Below are positions 34,040 to 45,925 of a stretch of DNA of 64,000 nt, piece after piece. The position numbers and the translations under genes were made by a program. The notes beneath the pieces were generated by a model, which was given only the letters and a program-made list of their open reading frames with translations, made no database searches and was not told where the DNA came from. The stretch covers positions 130,763,854-130,827,853 of the forward strand of contig CM038052.1 in NCBI GenBank assembly GCA_021397845.1, in the 5' to 3' direction. Source of the DNA: Areca catechu. Lineage: Eukaryota > Streptophyta > Magnoliopsida > Arecales > Arecaceae. Every line of letters begins with the position of its first letter. Positions within the stretch are counted from its first letter, which is position 1.

Positions 34040-35575
34040 TTCTTAAATTGAACCAAAATATTTTGAAGATGCTAAAAAAGATCCTAATTGGATTAATACA
34101 ATGCAGGAAGAGTTAAATCAGTTTGAAAGAAACAATGTTTGGACTCTACTAGAAAGGCCATCTAATGTTTTAATTATTTGCATAGAAGGATATTTAGGAA
34201 TAAATTGGATGAAAATGGTATTGTTACTAGGAACAAGGCTAGACTGGTTGCTAAAGGTTATAATCAAGAGAAGGGCATTGATTTTGATGAATCCTTTATA
34301 CCTGTTGCTAGACTTGAAGCCATTAAATTACTTTTAGCATTTGCATGTTTTGTGAACTTCAAGCTTTTTCAAATAGATGTTAAGAGTGCTATTCTGAATG
34401 GTTATATAGTAGAAGAAGTATTTATTGAACAACCATCTAGTTTTGAAAATCATGCATATCCTGATCATGTTTTTAAACTACACAAAGCACTTTATGGTTT
34501 AAAGCAAGTACCCCGAGCATGGTATGAAAGACCCAACAATTTTTTGATTGAAAATGATTTCTCTAGAGGCCATGTTGACACAATTTTATTTCTAAAGAAG
34601 AAAAATGATGATTTGTTAGTAGTACAAATTTATGTTGATGATATTATATTCGGTGCTACTAATGAAATACTTTGTCAAGAGTTTGCTAAGCTTATGCAGG
34701 GAGAATTCGAAATGAGCTTGATGGGATAACTTAATTTTGTCCTCAGACTCCAAATCAAGCAAACTAAGGACGGAATCTTCATCAACCAAGCTAAGTATAC
34801 AAGAAAAATCTTAAAGAAGTTTATGATGGAGACTACTAAGTCAATAGGTACACTTATGAGCCCTTATTGTAAACTTGATAAAGATAAACATTGTAAATCT
34901 ATTGATCAAAAATTATATAGAGGAATGATTGCCTCTTTATTATATTTGACTGCCAGTAGACCGGACATAATGTTTAGTGTCTGTATATGTGCTAGATATC
35001 AGTCTGATCCTAAATAGTCTCATTTATTGACTGCTAAGGACATATTTATGTACTTATCTAGTACAATTGATATTGGTTTATGGTATTCTAGAAATTCATC
35101 TATTGATTTAATTGGATTTTCTGATACTGATTTTGCTGGGTATACACTTGATAGAAAAAGTACTAATGAAACTTGCCAATTTCTTGGAGTTAACTTAATC
35201 TCCTGGTTTAGAAAGAAACAAACTTCAGTTGCACTATCCATTGAGGCTGAGTATATTATAGTAGAAAGTTGCTGTGTTCAAATCTTATGGATTAAATAAT
35301 AACTTGAAGATTTTGGAATCTAACTAACTAAGACACCCATAAAATGTGATAATACTAGTGTAATACGCTTAACCAAAAATCCTGTTCAGCACTCAAGAAG
35401 TAAACATATTAAAATTAGGCATCATTTTATAAGAAATCATATTGAAAGCAATGATATTGTACTTGAATTTGTTAGTACTGAAATGTAATTAGCTGATATT
35501 TTGACTAAACCTCTCTAAGAAGTTCGGTTCAGTATGATTAGAAGAGAACTTGGGGTCATCAACCCTTTTGATTGA
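34040..35575 (+). pseudogene. SIRE-1 reverse transcriptase and RNase H
   Basis: RT begins DPNWINTMQEELNQFERNNVW at about 34085, shifts frame at about 34180, then runs open from 34178 to 34729. That frame has ARLVAKGYNQEKGIDFDE, FQIDVKSAILNGYIVEEVFI and the catalytic VQIYVDDIIFGATNE. RNase H shows SRPDIMFSVCICARYQSDPK, GFSDTDFAGYTLDRKST and SIEAEYIIVESCC. The polyprotein ends MIRRELGVINPFD with TGA at 35573-35575. Stops at about 34727, 35017 and 35297 interrupt. Confidence 0.92.
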
Positions 35576-36039
35576 AAATTTCCATCTCTTCATATTCTTT
35601 GACCCTTGAATAGTCAAATTTGCTATTAATTATGTTCAATCTGTTTAAATTCCATTGAAAAACTATTCATTTTGATCAAAGCTACATTTCCTATTTTTTC
35701 TCAATTTTAAGTCAACGTATCAACACTTGAAAGTGTCGACACCTGGAAGTGTCGACACTTGACTCTGTGTCATGAGTTGACATTTGAATGGCGACAAACT
35801 GAAATAAAAGTAAGAAAATAAAGTGTTTTCGTTGTCTTCTTTCTTCTAAATCGAGCTGACTCATCCCCAACACTATTCCAATGATTCCTTCTCTCCAAAT
35901 TTCAACTCCAAATCTCTCAAATCCTCATTTGGGATGGATTTTCCTTCAGGTTCTACCATTTTCCCCCTTCCTCTTTGATTTTGCACTGTAGAAACCCTAG
36001 GTGTCTTTCCCTCTTGCATTTCCATCTTGTATCTTTGGA
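35576..36039 (+). other. SIRE-1 spacer between pol and the extra ORF
   Basis: No coding sequence. It contains two GTCGACAC motifs (agtgtcgacac at about 35729-35760) like those in the LTR array. The corresponding SIRE-2 spacer (45481-45925) has the same motif at about 45735-45775. Confidence 0.7.
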
Positions 36040-37845
36040 ATGGGACCTAGGTGGCAAGTTGTCTGGCATCTAAGACCATCCAATCAAGAAGAAGAATGGA
36101 GAACAAAGGCATGACATGAGGTTAGAGCAGCTGTGGAGCCTGAGATTCTGGCCAGACCTCTCTTTCTTGCAACGAATCTTATAGGATCGAAGACCATCAT
36201 TGGAGGACGTCATGTAGACTTTGATTTCATTGATCAGCAGTAGTTTAGGATAGGTCAATGGCTTAGGGATGCAGGATTGGTGCCATTTTGCTCCTTGATA
36301 GAGAGATTTTACTTGGGTTTGATTCGAAAGTATTATGGTTCACTTGCTCAAGGTAGTGATGGATGGATGCTCAGGTGCGAGGTAGCGATGTCCTAATGTC
36401 CATAGAAATTCTGAGCAGAGTATGGGTCATACCCATAAGAGGATATGTAGTGGATAGTTTAGTGGACAGGGTCAATGGTCTCCATTACATTTTCGAGACA
36501 GATGATTTACCTGAGGGAGCCACTATTGTAGCTTCAAGATTTTCTGCTGATATGAGGTTGCTGCATCACATAATAACCCATATTCTTTTATCGAAGACCG
36601 ACCATTTTAACTCATCATAGAGCGAGAGTTGTTGTGATGGTTTCTCCGGTACAACCATGCAAGTATGCCTCCCGGTACTCATGGTACATCAACTGACTGA
36701 GGCATCGATCAGCTAGAGATTATGTCTGCCCTAGAGATGGGGCTAACTCTACTGTTTAGAGCATATGGAGTAGTTATGGATGATGAGCCCTACCGGTAGC
36801 TACTGCACACTGATATCTATGACATCAAATCTCTTCACCAGATGGGGTACCACCTTGTTAGAGGCTAGTGGAGATGGCGCGTATCTAGTCAGGCCACTGA
36901 CAGAGATGAGGATATAATGGAGGAGGAGCGCATCTTTTTGGGTGAGGCAGGGCCCTCAAAGCCACCCACTAACATGGCTGAGGTACAACCCGAGCCTTCA
37001 GCGTAACTAGAGCCAGCTCCTTAGCTTGAGCTAGCATAGCCTGATATACCTCGAGTTTCAGAAAGTCTAGAAGACAGGGTCGCTCGCATTGAGACTGAGT
37101 TGATGATCATTTGTCAGCGAGTCGACAGGTTTCACATGGAGATGAGAGAGAGCCATCTAGGACTGAGAATGGGATCTCTACCATTCTATCTGCTTTGGGT
37201 AGACCCTCTTTCGGTAGAGCCCCTGATACTTCTACTCCAGTTGATTCAGCTCCAACACCACCTGCTACTGGACCATATTTGGATGATAATGAGACTAACT
37301 CTAATGAGTTTGATATGGCAGATCTGATGATAGAGCCAATACTAGAGACTGCAGCTGACCTTCCCAGGAGTTCCATTCATGATCCATCTCGTTCATCTTT
37401 CCAGACTCCTATTTTATCCGCTCCTCTCTCTAGACCTGCTGATCACACTTCCATTCCTACTCCTGTCATATCTTCAGCTTTTGATACAGCTATTATTCAT
37501 TCTCTCCCATTGCATACATCTTCCCTTATTAGGGAACTAGGATTTTATATCCCTGGTTTCCACCGTCTTGATTTAGGTCCTATCTTTGATCATACACTAG
37601 TTGATACTATTTTTGATACTACCATTCCTGTCAGCTCTGTTCCTACTACTGACATAGCTTCTACCTCTTCTACACTAGGTAGAGGCAGGACTTATGTTAG
37701 ACGCAGAGGACGAGGCCGTCGTGTTTCATCGAGACCGACCAGGACCCATCTTCGTGATCTTCGATCTATGTGGCCTCGATCCTGTGCTTTTACTGATACA
37801 GGACCGATCGAGATTGGATCCCCGGATGATGAGGACTGTGTTTAG
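36040..37845 (+). pseudogene. Additional ORF downstream of pol in SIRE-1
   Basis: From ATG at 36040 (MGPRWQVVWHLRPSNQEEEW) to TAG at 37843-37845, read through stops and frame changes. N-terminal part: IGSKTIIGGRHVDFDFID and FRIGQWLRDAGLVPFCSLIE, FYLGLIRKYYGSLAQGSDGW, then a second frame with VRGSDVLMSIEILSRVW. Middle: a probable coiled coil about 37070-37180 (EDRVARIETELMIICQRVD). The C-terminal frame 37111-37845 (244 codons) is Ser/Thr/Pro-rich and ends in an Arg/Gly-rich tract (GRGRTYVRRRGRGRRVSSRP) and an acidic tail. Position fits the additional or env-like ORF of SIRE/Maximus elements. I see no clear membrane segment, so envelope function is not supported. Confidence 0.78.
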
Positions 37846-38709
37846 GATAGTCTCTATAATTAGCTAGTTTTTATTTCTTTACTATCTGTATGCTTTTATG
37901 TTTATTTACTTTTATGTATCAAACTTGTATCAATGTATGAAATATTATGAATGATTGAAATGTTCTACTTCATACCTATGTCTTTGGATGATATCTTCTC
38001 TGAATGAATGAATTGCATTACTTAATTTTAGTGTTTTAATTTCACTTTTTTGTCTATTCCTTTTAATGTTGACAAAAGGGGAGAGGTAAGTATAAAAGAT
38101 AAAGGGGAGAGATAAAATGAAAGGTAAGTAAGTATAAAAGATGAAGGTGAGATAAGATAGATGAAAGGTATATATATTTCTTGTGCAAAGGTATATATAT
38201 TTCTTGTGCAATGAAGATAAAATGAAAAATCATTTATGTTTGAGAAAAATGTTTTGAGCATTAAGTGAGGGGGAGTAATCCCTCCTTTGGATTGCAAAAT
38301 CTGTTTTGCTAAAATTTCTTGCAAAATCCTTAATTTTAGATGTTTATTTCATCTTTTTGCCTTTGAAAGATCTTTGAAAATCAATTTTTTGAATCGCCTC
38401 TTGAGGGAGAGTATTTATACTCTTCAATCTATTGTTCAGAATTCTTCTTTGATTACTATCATCTTGTTTCATTGCTGAATTTATTATTCTTAAGCATGTT
38501 CTCTTTAGAGTATCATGATACATGAATTTCTTTTTAGCTCCGATACTCTTAGTTCAAATTCAATTCAAATGAGCTTTTAAAATTCATCTCTTATCTTTAT
38601 TTATTTGAATGCATATTGCAGTAAGCTTTATGTCTATTGAAAATAACTTTTAAAAGCTTATCATGTGAATTATACTTAAAGATTTTGTCATCATCAAAAA
38701 GGGAGAGAT
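37846..38709 (+). other. SIRE-1 3' noncoding region with purine tracts
   Basis: Several purine-rich tracts (acaaaaggggagaggtaag, ataaaggggagagataa) occur at about 38071-38150. A 23-bp unit, aaaggtatatatatttcttgtgc, is repeated twice in tandem at 38164-38209. The final tract caaaaagggagagat (about 38695-38709) directly precedes the LTR and is the likely polypurine tract. No gene. Confidence 0.75.
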
Positions 38710-38979
38710 TGTTGACTCCATTATTGATTTTGATGATAAAAAAAATACTTAAGTATAAGTTGAGTACTAACTATTTCTTCAAAGTATGTTTTTATGGAAA
38801 AATGCACTCATCAATTCAACAAGATTTGATTGCTTGTCAAAAATGAAGAAGTCCCTTCCATGAATGGAAGATCAGTTTTAAATGGACTTAAATACTTGAA
38901 GATTGCTTGAAAGGACATGGTTAGTCCAGCACAAATTGGTTTCAATAGAGGTTCAATGGTTTTTGAAGAAATCTTAGTA

Positions 38980-39353
38980 AGTGTCGACTTATAACTCAAG
39001 TGTTGACTCATGACAGTGGAAGTGTCAACTCATGTTGGCATGTAGAAAGAGTGTCAGATGGCATAGCTGAAATGTCAACTCATGCCAGTCAAGTGTTGAC
39101 TCAAGGTATCGACTCAAGGATCGGCTCAAAACCTGAGAAAATTTTTATACAGAACTTGCTGAAATTGAAGACTTGCCTGAAGTGTCGACTCATGGATGTC
39201 AAGTGTCAACTCAAGTGTCGACTCACCAGAAGAAGTATCGACTCACCTGAGAATTCCAGAGAGCTTCAATGAAGATATTTGAACTTGGTGTCAACTCATG
39301 GAACTTAAGTATCGATCCTAAGTATCGACTCATAGCTTGAAGTGTCGACACTT
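38980..39353 (+). repeat. GTCGAC motif array in SIRE-1 LTR
   Basis: Consensus aagtgtcgactcatg. Four copies keep GTCGAC. At least six read GTTGAC or GTCAAC, the products of CpG transition, and three read ATCGAC. Spacing is irregular, so it is not a simple tandem repeat. Confidence 0.85.
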
Positions 39354-39754
39354 GGAGTTCTGGAAGCAGTAATGGCTAGTTTTTCAAATGCAGAATTCGG
39401 CCCTCTTGACTCCCAACGGCTAGTTTTTCATGTCTAATAGTAATAAATTGACTTTGAGGCCTTAGAAAGGTATTTAAGTGATTGAAATTGAATTGGAACA
39501 TAAGAGGATCAACAATAGGAAAGGAAAAGCAAGTGAATTCACTCCCATTTATTGAGAGCAAACACCTTCAAGTAAAGAGAAGTCTCAAAGCATTCAAAGC
39601 CTTCAAGAGAATTCAAGTCCAACATTCTTGAGCATTGATTGAGGTTTCATCAAGTTGAAGACAACAATTCCTTAAAGCTTTAAAGAGATATCCATTTTTA
39701 TTAAGAAAGCTTTTGTTGTTGCTTTACTTTAACTCTATCTTTGTTTTAAGGTTT

Positions 39755-39960
39755 TTGGTTAGCCTATTGGAAAACAAAGGAGGTTTTTGGTTAGCTTATT
39801 GGAAAACCAATGAGATTTTGGTTAGCCTATTAGAAAACCAAGGAAGGTTTTGGTTAGCCTATCAAAAAATCAAGGAGGTTTTTGGTAAGTCTAGTTGAAA
39901 ACCAAGGAGGTTATTGGTTAGCCTTTAAAAACCATGAGATTTCTTTTGGTGAGCCTTGTA
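39755..39960 (+). repeat. Short tandem repeats in SIRE-1 LTR
   Basis: About six imperfect units of tttttggttagcctattggaaaaccaaggagg, 30-40 bp each. SIRE-2 has related but more diverged gttttg-rich repeats at about 51175-51300 on the other strand. Confidence 0.75.
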
Positions 39961-40292
39961 AAAACAAAAGAGATTTTTATTAGTGAGCTCGAAAAACTAA
40001 TCGACTATAATCAGTGGAGATTATAGTGAATTCCTAAGTGGACCTTGGGGAGTGGATGTAGGTGCATTGGAAAGCACCAAACCACTATACTTGGATTGTG
40101 TTTGTGATTGATTATCTCTCTCTCTTGCTCTTACATTTATTGCTTTTAAATTTCTGCTGCATACTCTTTAAAAGCATATTACTCTTACATCTCATGGCAC
40201 TTAAGTTATTTATTAAATTGGGACACACTTGCATTTAATTTTTTTTTAGAAACTCAATTCACCCCTTCTCTTCGGTTGCTTACTGGGAAACA

Positions 40293-40499
40293 AGTTGTCT
40301 GACGAGCATTTGGATGGTCAGGTAAAACAGGGGTTCCTGGTCAAGTACATAGTCCAACTTCTCGTAACTCAAAATAATTTTGATATTTCTTAGCTAATCT
40401 TTGAAATTAAGGCCTACAAGTCGATTTGTCTCTAGAATATGGGCTAAGGGATTTGAAGCAGACATGGTTAACTACAAGAGTAGAAGATTCAAATTAGAT
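40293..40499. other. Unassigned stretch between SIRE-1 LTR and Copia-3 leader
   Basis: About 200 bp in which I see no gene, repeat unit or element terminus. It may be old flank of SIRE-1 or the broken end of the Copia-3 leader. Confidence 0.4.
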
Positions 40500-41991
40500 G
40501 TTTATACTTAATTATAAAATTATTTCTAGGATCTTTAAAAATAATTTTAAAAACTCCTATTATTTTCTAGGATCTCTCACACTCCCGCTGGAGATACAGA
40601 AACCCCATGACTCTAGGTTTCTAATGGGAGCTACGGTCCCATCAATGTGCGGCACCTCACCATTCCCAGTTATTGGTAACACACAATACCAATAAGTGGC
40701 CAACTTTTGTCAAATGTATCTAATACAAGTTGTAGCATCTTGGTCTCTAAATCATGGAACCTCAACGTGTCCATTTATTGGTCCAATCATTAGTTAAGTC
40801 AGACCTACCATTCCTGCTAGACAAAGCCATCATTGAGTCCCTCAACGTGCCCATTTATTAAGCTAAACACCATAAATGCCTAGCAACATCTCATGATTAA
40901 TAGGGTGGTTGTCTTCCCGATGCAACTAGACCACTGTAACCAGCCGAGAATAATCAACACCAGTAGGACACCCGCACACCTACAATGGTGGAATACCCAA
41001 GACTTAATATTTATGGGGAGCTAAGGTTCATGTCTCTTCTAAATTGATTAGGCAAATCATTTCTGACCAAATACATTAAGTCAGTACATTCTCAAGTCTG
41101 ACTTGAAATAACTAGTATGGGTGAACTCAAATCAAAAGTGATCCTATTGAAAATTTAATCAACCAAATTGGCCAAGTCAGTTTGATACATGGGAGGGTTC
41201 TGCCATATACCCTCTTTCTGCCAAACTAGTTGGTTAAGAAAAAGTTAGCCCTAATTAAAAACCATGATCAAAACCTTCCTTAGGCACCAATTGATTGATA
41301 AGATTCAATTAGGTCAATGTGGTGATTTGGGTTCATCACTGAGCCAAATTAGGTCTTAACTTATCGATCACAATCAAATAATCGATCTGACCAGACATCA
41401 TCTAAAAACAATTTTAAGGTGACTAGACCTAATTTGTTCAACCCAAACTGTCATGCACCTAATTTGATTTTTTGGATCAAATCAATTTTAAAATAGGTTC
41501 AAGTGCATCATATTAATGGCTTATGATCAAGAATCAAATTTAAGATCTAAACCTAATTAGGTGAAACACATACATCAACATGTTAGATCATATAATTAAA
41601 CTACATCTAATGTAATTAAATAGATCTAAAACATGCTTAACAACATATCATATATGTAATCATAAATCGATCAAAACTTTTGAAAACCCTTTTTCAAAAA
41701 TAGGTTTACATCAAAGTAGGACAACCTTTGCACTATAGGGGCTATACCATATAGCAGGACAACCTTATAATCACTTTGTGCAACCTTTGATCATTAATTT
41801 TCAGATTATAACATTTAATTTCAGATCTAAAAGTTATTATTTTAATTTGAAAACAGTTTTTGAACATAACAAGTCTATGTTAGAACAACCATATATTCAG
41901 CATAGATTTGATACAATCATCATCCACATTTCTGATCTAATATATATCAGATCTAATTTTCATCCATACTTGTTAAAGAAAGGAGAACCAT
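40500..41991 (-). other. Copia-3 leader
   Basis: Noncoding AT-rich sequence, similar in position and texture to the Copia-2 leader (29328-30811). Includes two copies of a cctcaacgtg(t/c)ccatttatt stretch at about 40760 and 40840. The left boundary is uncertain. Confidence 0.55.
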
Positions 41992-42004
41992 GGCTTTGAT
42001 ACCG
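41992..42004 (-). promoter_or_regulatory. Primer binding site of Copia-3
   Basis: CGGTATCAAAGCC on the minus strand, two changes from TGGTATCAGAGCC, four bases from the LTR. It identifies the LTR as a 5' LTR. Confidence 0.8.
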
Positions 42005-42008
42005 CTAT

Positions 42009-44199
42009 TGGAATTCTCCAAGGAACAGAATATTCATTAAATCAGGAATCAAAAGCCTGATGCAGCGGAAGTAGATATAAAAACTACTTTATATCTAAGC
42101 ATGCAATTTATAATAATCTAATTTATTCAAAATATTTTTAAACATGCTGTAATAGATGAAAAAAATATAAGATCTGAAAATAAATTATTTTGAATAAAAA
42201 TAACTTAGCTGGATCACTATCTTGGCCTGCTCTGAAAACTATGCCGATCCGCTTTTGAACCAAGATTCTACTAGAGCCGGGCAATTGCCCAGCCTCTGCT
42301 AGAATCAACACAGAGCTCACGTAACCAAGTCATAGAGAGCACCGGACTGCTAGATTATTGCAGCCCTCTCCTCTTTCAGCAAATCAAGTGCTTTAATAAC
42401 TATGTTGATCTGAATCTAGACCGACTTCTTCTTGAACTGGCTTCTATCTTACAAACTGAGAAATGCAAGACCTTGGACCTCTTTCTATCTTCTTCCCATG
42501 TGAAGAACACCACTCCAGACTCTTGAACAGAAGAACTATACCTCACACAAGGAAGGAGAAAACAACATGATGCCCCAAGAGAGAGAACCTCTGGAGTTCA
42601 CGGCCAAGAGAGAATTGTTCACGCCCAAAGAAAAAAGCTCTTGGTCAGCCACCCCCTCTCCTCCTTTTATAACTCACTTCTCCCACCCCTCCAAGCCAAA
42701 AGACTAGAGTTTAAACTAATATAAATTGGGTTAGGAGAAGAAGAGGACTCTTCCTTCACTCTTTCATTCCATGCCAAAATCCTTTAGTGCCCTCCTTGTT
42801 TTCACGCCAAATACTCCTTGTCGCACAAAGCATTTGTCACACAAAATATTTGGGCCCACAAGATTGGCATGTGGAGACAAGGGGAGATAAGAAGAGAGAG
42901 TCCCAATCTAATAGGACTTTAAGTCATGGTCCAAATAAAATGATTTCACAGTCAAATCAAAGCCAATTTTAAACCCAATCAAATCCATTTTGAAAAGGCT
43001 ATTGACCTAACTCAATTAGGATCAATTAACTGAGTCTAACTTAATTAATTAAATCTAATTTAATTCAACTAATCCATAATTTATTAATTATGAAATTTAT
43101 AATTAGGTCCAAATGTACTAAAACTGGTAAGTGCCAAATTTAGTAACATTTGATTTGCTGATTGGTTACTTAAGCTCCTAATGTGTGTGACCTGTCAGGT
43201 CCTATCCTGTTTGGTAATGAGACTTGCTATGATCTCTATTATACATCATCAAAAACTCCTTTCGATGGATTGAAATAATTTCTACTTAACCCTAATTAGG
43301 ATCATCGATCTGAGAACGATCCTAAAGGGCTCTCATAATCTACTAGTGATACCTAGCAGTATATAGTGGTAACCCAGCTGAATAAGATTAGAACCCCTGG
43401 GTGTAGTTATCATGTGATTCAGTTCCTCTATCAAAAATCCCGATATGATGTTGGTTATGGATACTCGTCAAACCCATCAATCATATGCTTAACTTAATCG
43501 ACTTAAGTCCAATTGTGATACTAATGAAAATATCTTTTCATTATCACCCTGCTATGGCCATAGACTTCTGGACTTAGTCTCATTAAGTTGTATAAGATTA
43601 TTCCTCACTACTAAGGCTGATAGATCCCTACAAGTGAATACCCTACTCCTATAATAAACTTACTACAGCCAAAGAACACTGCAAGGTCCCAAATGGATTT
43701 GAACCATGTGTTTGTGCTATCAAATTGTAGCATCCTTATTATGAATTGCTGATAAACTCTAGGTCAAAGAACTATTCTCACAACTACAGCATCATGAAGT
43801 TATTGACGAGTGAGTAGTCATCCATATAACTTTCTGTACTTGTCATGCTCAGTACTGTTGATCTTTTTCAATTACCTGCACTCTCACTCCAGTGTCACCA
43901 TACTGTAGGTCAGAGACTCATCTACCCAAAAAGGGAAGTGATCTATGCATCAATTTTAACATATCAATCACCATCCTCGTGACATTCCAACAATCAGGAT
44001 CTTTTAGGAGTTAATATATAAAGACACAACTCTTGAGAATATATGTCATTGTCCATTAACTCCATGGATGATTTGTAGACGTATCAATATAATTAAAAAT
44101 AATACCCTTTTTATTCATAAGAAAAGTTAAGTACAAAGTTCATGCCCTAAAAATTATAATGTGTCAAGCCAACTTGGCTTTTAGGGCATACATCTAACA
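42009..44199 (-). repeat. 5' LTR of Copia-3
   Basis: On the minus strand TGTTAGATGTATGCCCTAAA ... TTCCAATA next to the PBS, 2191 bp. The start is typical of a large class of plant Copia LTRs. The inner CA is now TA. No partner LTR is present in the window. Confidence 0.85.
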
Positions 44200-45480
44200 C
44201 GAAATCTACAAAGTCGGTCTGATCATCTCCTGTCTCTGGTGCCGGGGGTGCTGCTGGTGCTGGAGGTGAATCTGAATGAGTAGAGGGAGGTACTCTACTC
44301 GATGAAGGTCTCTCTAATGTGGCTAAAATAGTAGATATACCCTCTCTTAAGCCCTGGTGGCTTTGTCTCATCTCCAGATGTATCTGATCAACTCGCTGTC
44401 TGATGATCATGGTATCTGACTCCAAACGGGCAATCCTATCCTTTATAGAATTTCTAGTGGCTGGCATCTCTAAGTGTGGTGGAGCAACTAGCTCAGGCTA
44501 TGTAGAAGGCTCGGGCTATGCCTCCAAAATCTCTCTAGGTACCTTTGAGGGCTTGGCCTTATCTCTAAAAATGTGCTCCTTCTCTGCAACCTCATCATCT
44601 GCATCAGTGGTCTGACTTGATATGCATTGTCTCCACTGACCTCTGACCAGATAATATCCCATCCTTTGAAGGGACTCTCATCGTAGACGTCTATGTGTAG
44701 AAGCTGCCTGTATGGCTCTCCATCTACGACTACTCTGAATGCTCCGAATAATATAGTCAATCCCATACCATGGGGTAGGCAAAGCCTCTGGCTGGTCAAT
44801 GGATCTATCATTTGATGAACCATAAGGATGGGGAGGCATACCAGAGTGTGCTGAATCAGTGACACCATGACTAGTAGCTCTCACTTAGTAAAAAAGTTGA
44901 ATCATCCGGTCTTCGGTAGCAAGATCCGGGTGACAATGTGATGCAATAGCCTCATCTCTATTGAGAGTCTTGATGCAACAGCAGTGGCTCCCTCTGGAAG
45001 ATCGTCCGACTCGAAGATACACCAGAGTCCACTGATCCAATCCACTAGGGCATCCATCACTGAACCTCTCATAGGTATCTCCTATTCTTGGCTAAGAATC
45101 TCAGTAGTCAGTGGAACCTCTCTCCCACGTACTTGTGCTATCCATCCATCAGTTCCTTTGGCAAGTGATCCATAGAACTCTCTCATCATGCCATTATAGA
45201 ATCTCTTGGATAGTGTGCAGAAGTGAGTTAGACCAGCATCTCTCAACTACTAACCAATTCGAAAGTGTTGCTAGTCCAAGAAATAAAAATTTACTCGATG
45301 ACCACCAACAATAGTCTTTGAGCTCATCCTATCTGCTACGGGAAAATATGGTCTGATAGGAACATCAGGCTAGTCCTCGAGCTCAACTATTGCTCGATCC
45401 TCATGCCTAGCCTTCGTTCATCACTCTACCTCCTGAATAGATGGTTGAGGTCTCTGGACAACTTGCTTTCTAGGACCCAT
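44200..45480 (-). pseudogene. Additional ORF downstream of pol in SIRE-2 (3' end lost)
   Basis: Start MGPRKQVVQRPQPSIQEVE at 45480, matching the SIRE-1 extra ORF throughout: SSKTIVGGHRVNFYFLD, LRDAGLTHFCTLSKRFYNGM, REFYGSLAKGTDGW, VRGREVPLTTEILS, FESDDLPEGATAVASRLS and MRLLHHIVTRILLPKT. The C-terminal frame 44467-44200 begins RNSIKDRIARLESDTMIIRQ, with heptad-like spacing suggesting a coiled coil, and runs into a Pro/Ala/Ser-rich stretch before Copia-3 cuts it. About eight stops are present. Conservation between two diverged copies indicates it was once a real protein. Confidence 0.8.
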
Positions 45481-45925
45481 TCCAAGGAAACAAGGTAAAG
45501 ATGGAATACGGGAAGAAATCAAGGGTTTTTCACAAAAAGAAATGGTGAGAACGGATGAGGAATAGTGATGAAACCAAAAGAAACTGTTCCGAATGAAGAA
45601 TCGGGCAGTTATAACTTAGATTGGAGGAAATGGAGTGCCGGATTACTATTTTAGGGTGAGTCAGCTTAGATTGGAAGAAGAATTTTGAAGAAAACACTTT
45701 GTTTTCCCTATTTTATCTTGATTTGCCGCCGGTCAAGTATCGACTCATGACTGTGGATCAAGTGTCGACACTTCGACTTAAAATCCAAGAAGATTGGAAA
45801 AAGGATCATTGAACATATTAGAACATGATTTCAAAAGGTTTGTTTGAGTAAAACATGATCTTCAAGCTATTTGATCAGTAAATTTTAGGGAGAATTTTAA
45901 AGATTATAAAGAGAAAGAAATTTAG
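45481..45925 (-). other. SIRE-2 spacer between pol and the extra ORF
   Basis: Noncoding; carries GTCGAC-type motifs at about 45735-45775 as in SIRE-1. No other structure seen. Confidence 0.65.

Larger units (their letters stand above)
12089..40292 (+). mobile_element. SIRE-1: SIRE/Maximus-like Copia, split by two insertions
   Basis: The sequence is continuous if 12455-21540 and 23014-33164 are removed. It reads gag C-terminal half, protease (LDSGCSRH), integrase, RT, RNase H ending INPFD, an extra ORF, a purine tract and a 1583-bp LTR. Long gag with two CCHC knuckles, an ORF after pol and integrase LWHRRLGHAS with GGKRYGLVIVDDF are hallmarks of the SIRE/Maximus lineage. The 5' LTR and gag N-terminus are missing. 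SIRE-2 (44200-52380, opposite strand) is the same family and supports the reconstruction. Confidence 0.88.
38710..40292 (+). repeat. 3' LTR of SIRE-1
   Basis: TGTTGACTCC...GGGAAACA, 1583 bp, preceded by a purine tract. It corresponds to 50829-52380 on the minus strand; both start TGTT(G/A)ACTC...ATTGATTTTGATGAT and end GGTTGCTTACTGGG(A/C)AACA. It holds a dense array of GTCGAC-type motifs (38980-39353). A ttggttagcctattggaaaac(c)a-like unit is repeated several times at about 39755-39960. Confidence 0.93.
40500..44199 (-). mobile_element. Copia-3: 5' fragment (leader and 5' LTR)
   Basis: On the minus strand the order is LTR (44199-42009), PBS, then about 1.5 kb of leader and a break before gag. 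The LTR abuts SIRE-2 extra-ORF sequence on its right, so the element inserted into or was joined to SIRE-2. No coding sequence survives. LTR start and length are those of long Copia LTRs. Confidence 0.82.

Noticed and set aside
36040..37845. Retroviral envelope gene
   Set aside because: Position fits so-called env-like ORFs, but no signal peptide, transmembrane helix or cleavage site is visible in either copy.
38980..39353. CRISPR-like array (repeated GTCGAC units)
   Set aside because: The repeats are about 10-13 bp, irregularly spaced and inside a plant LTR that has a second copy at 50829-52380.
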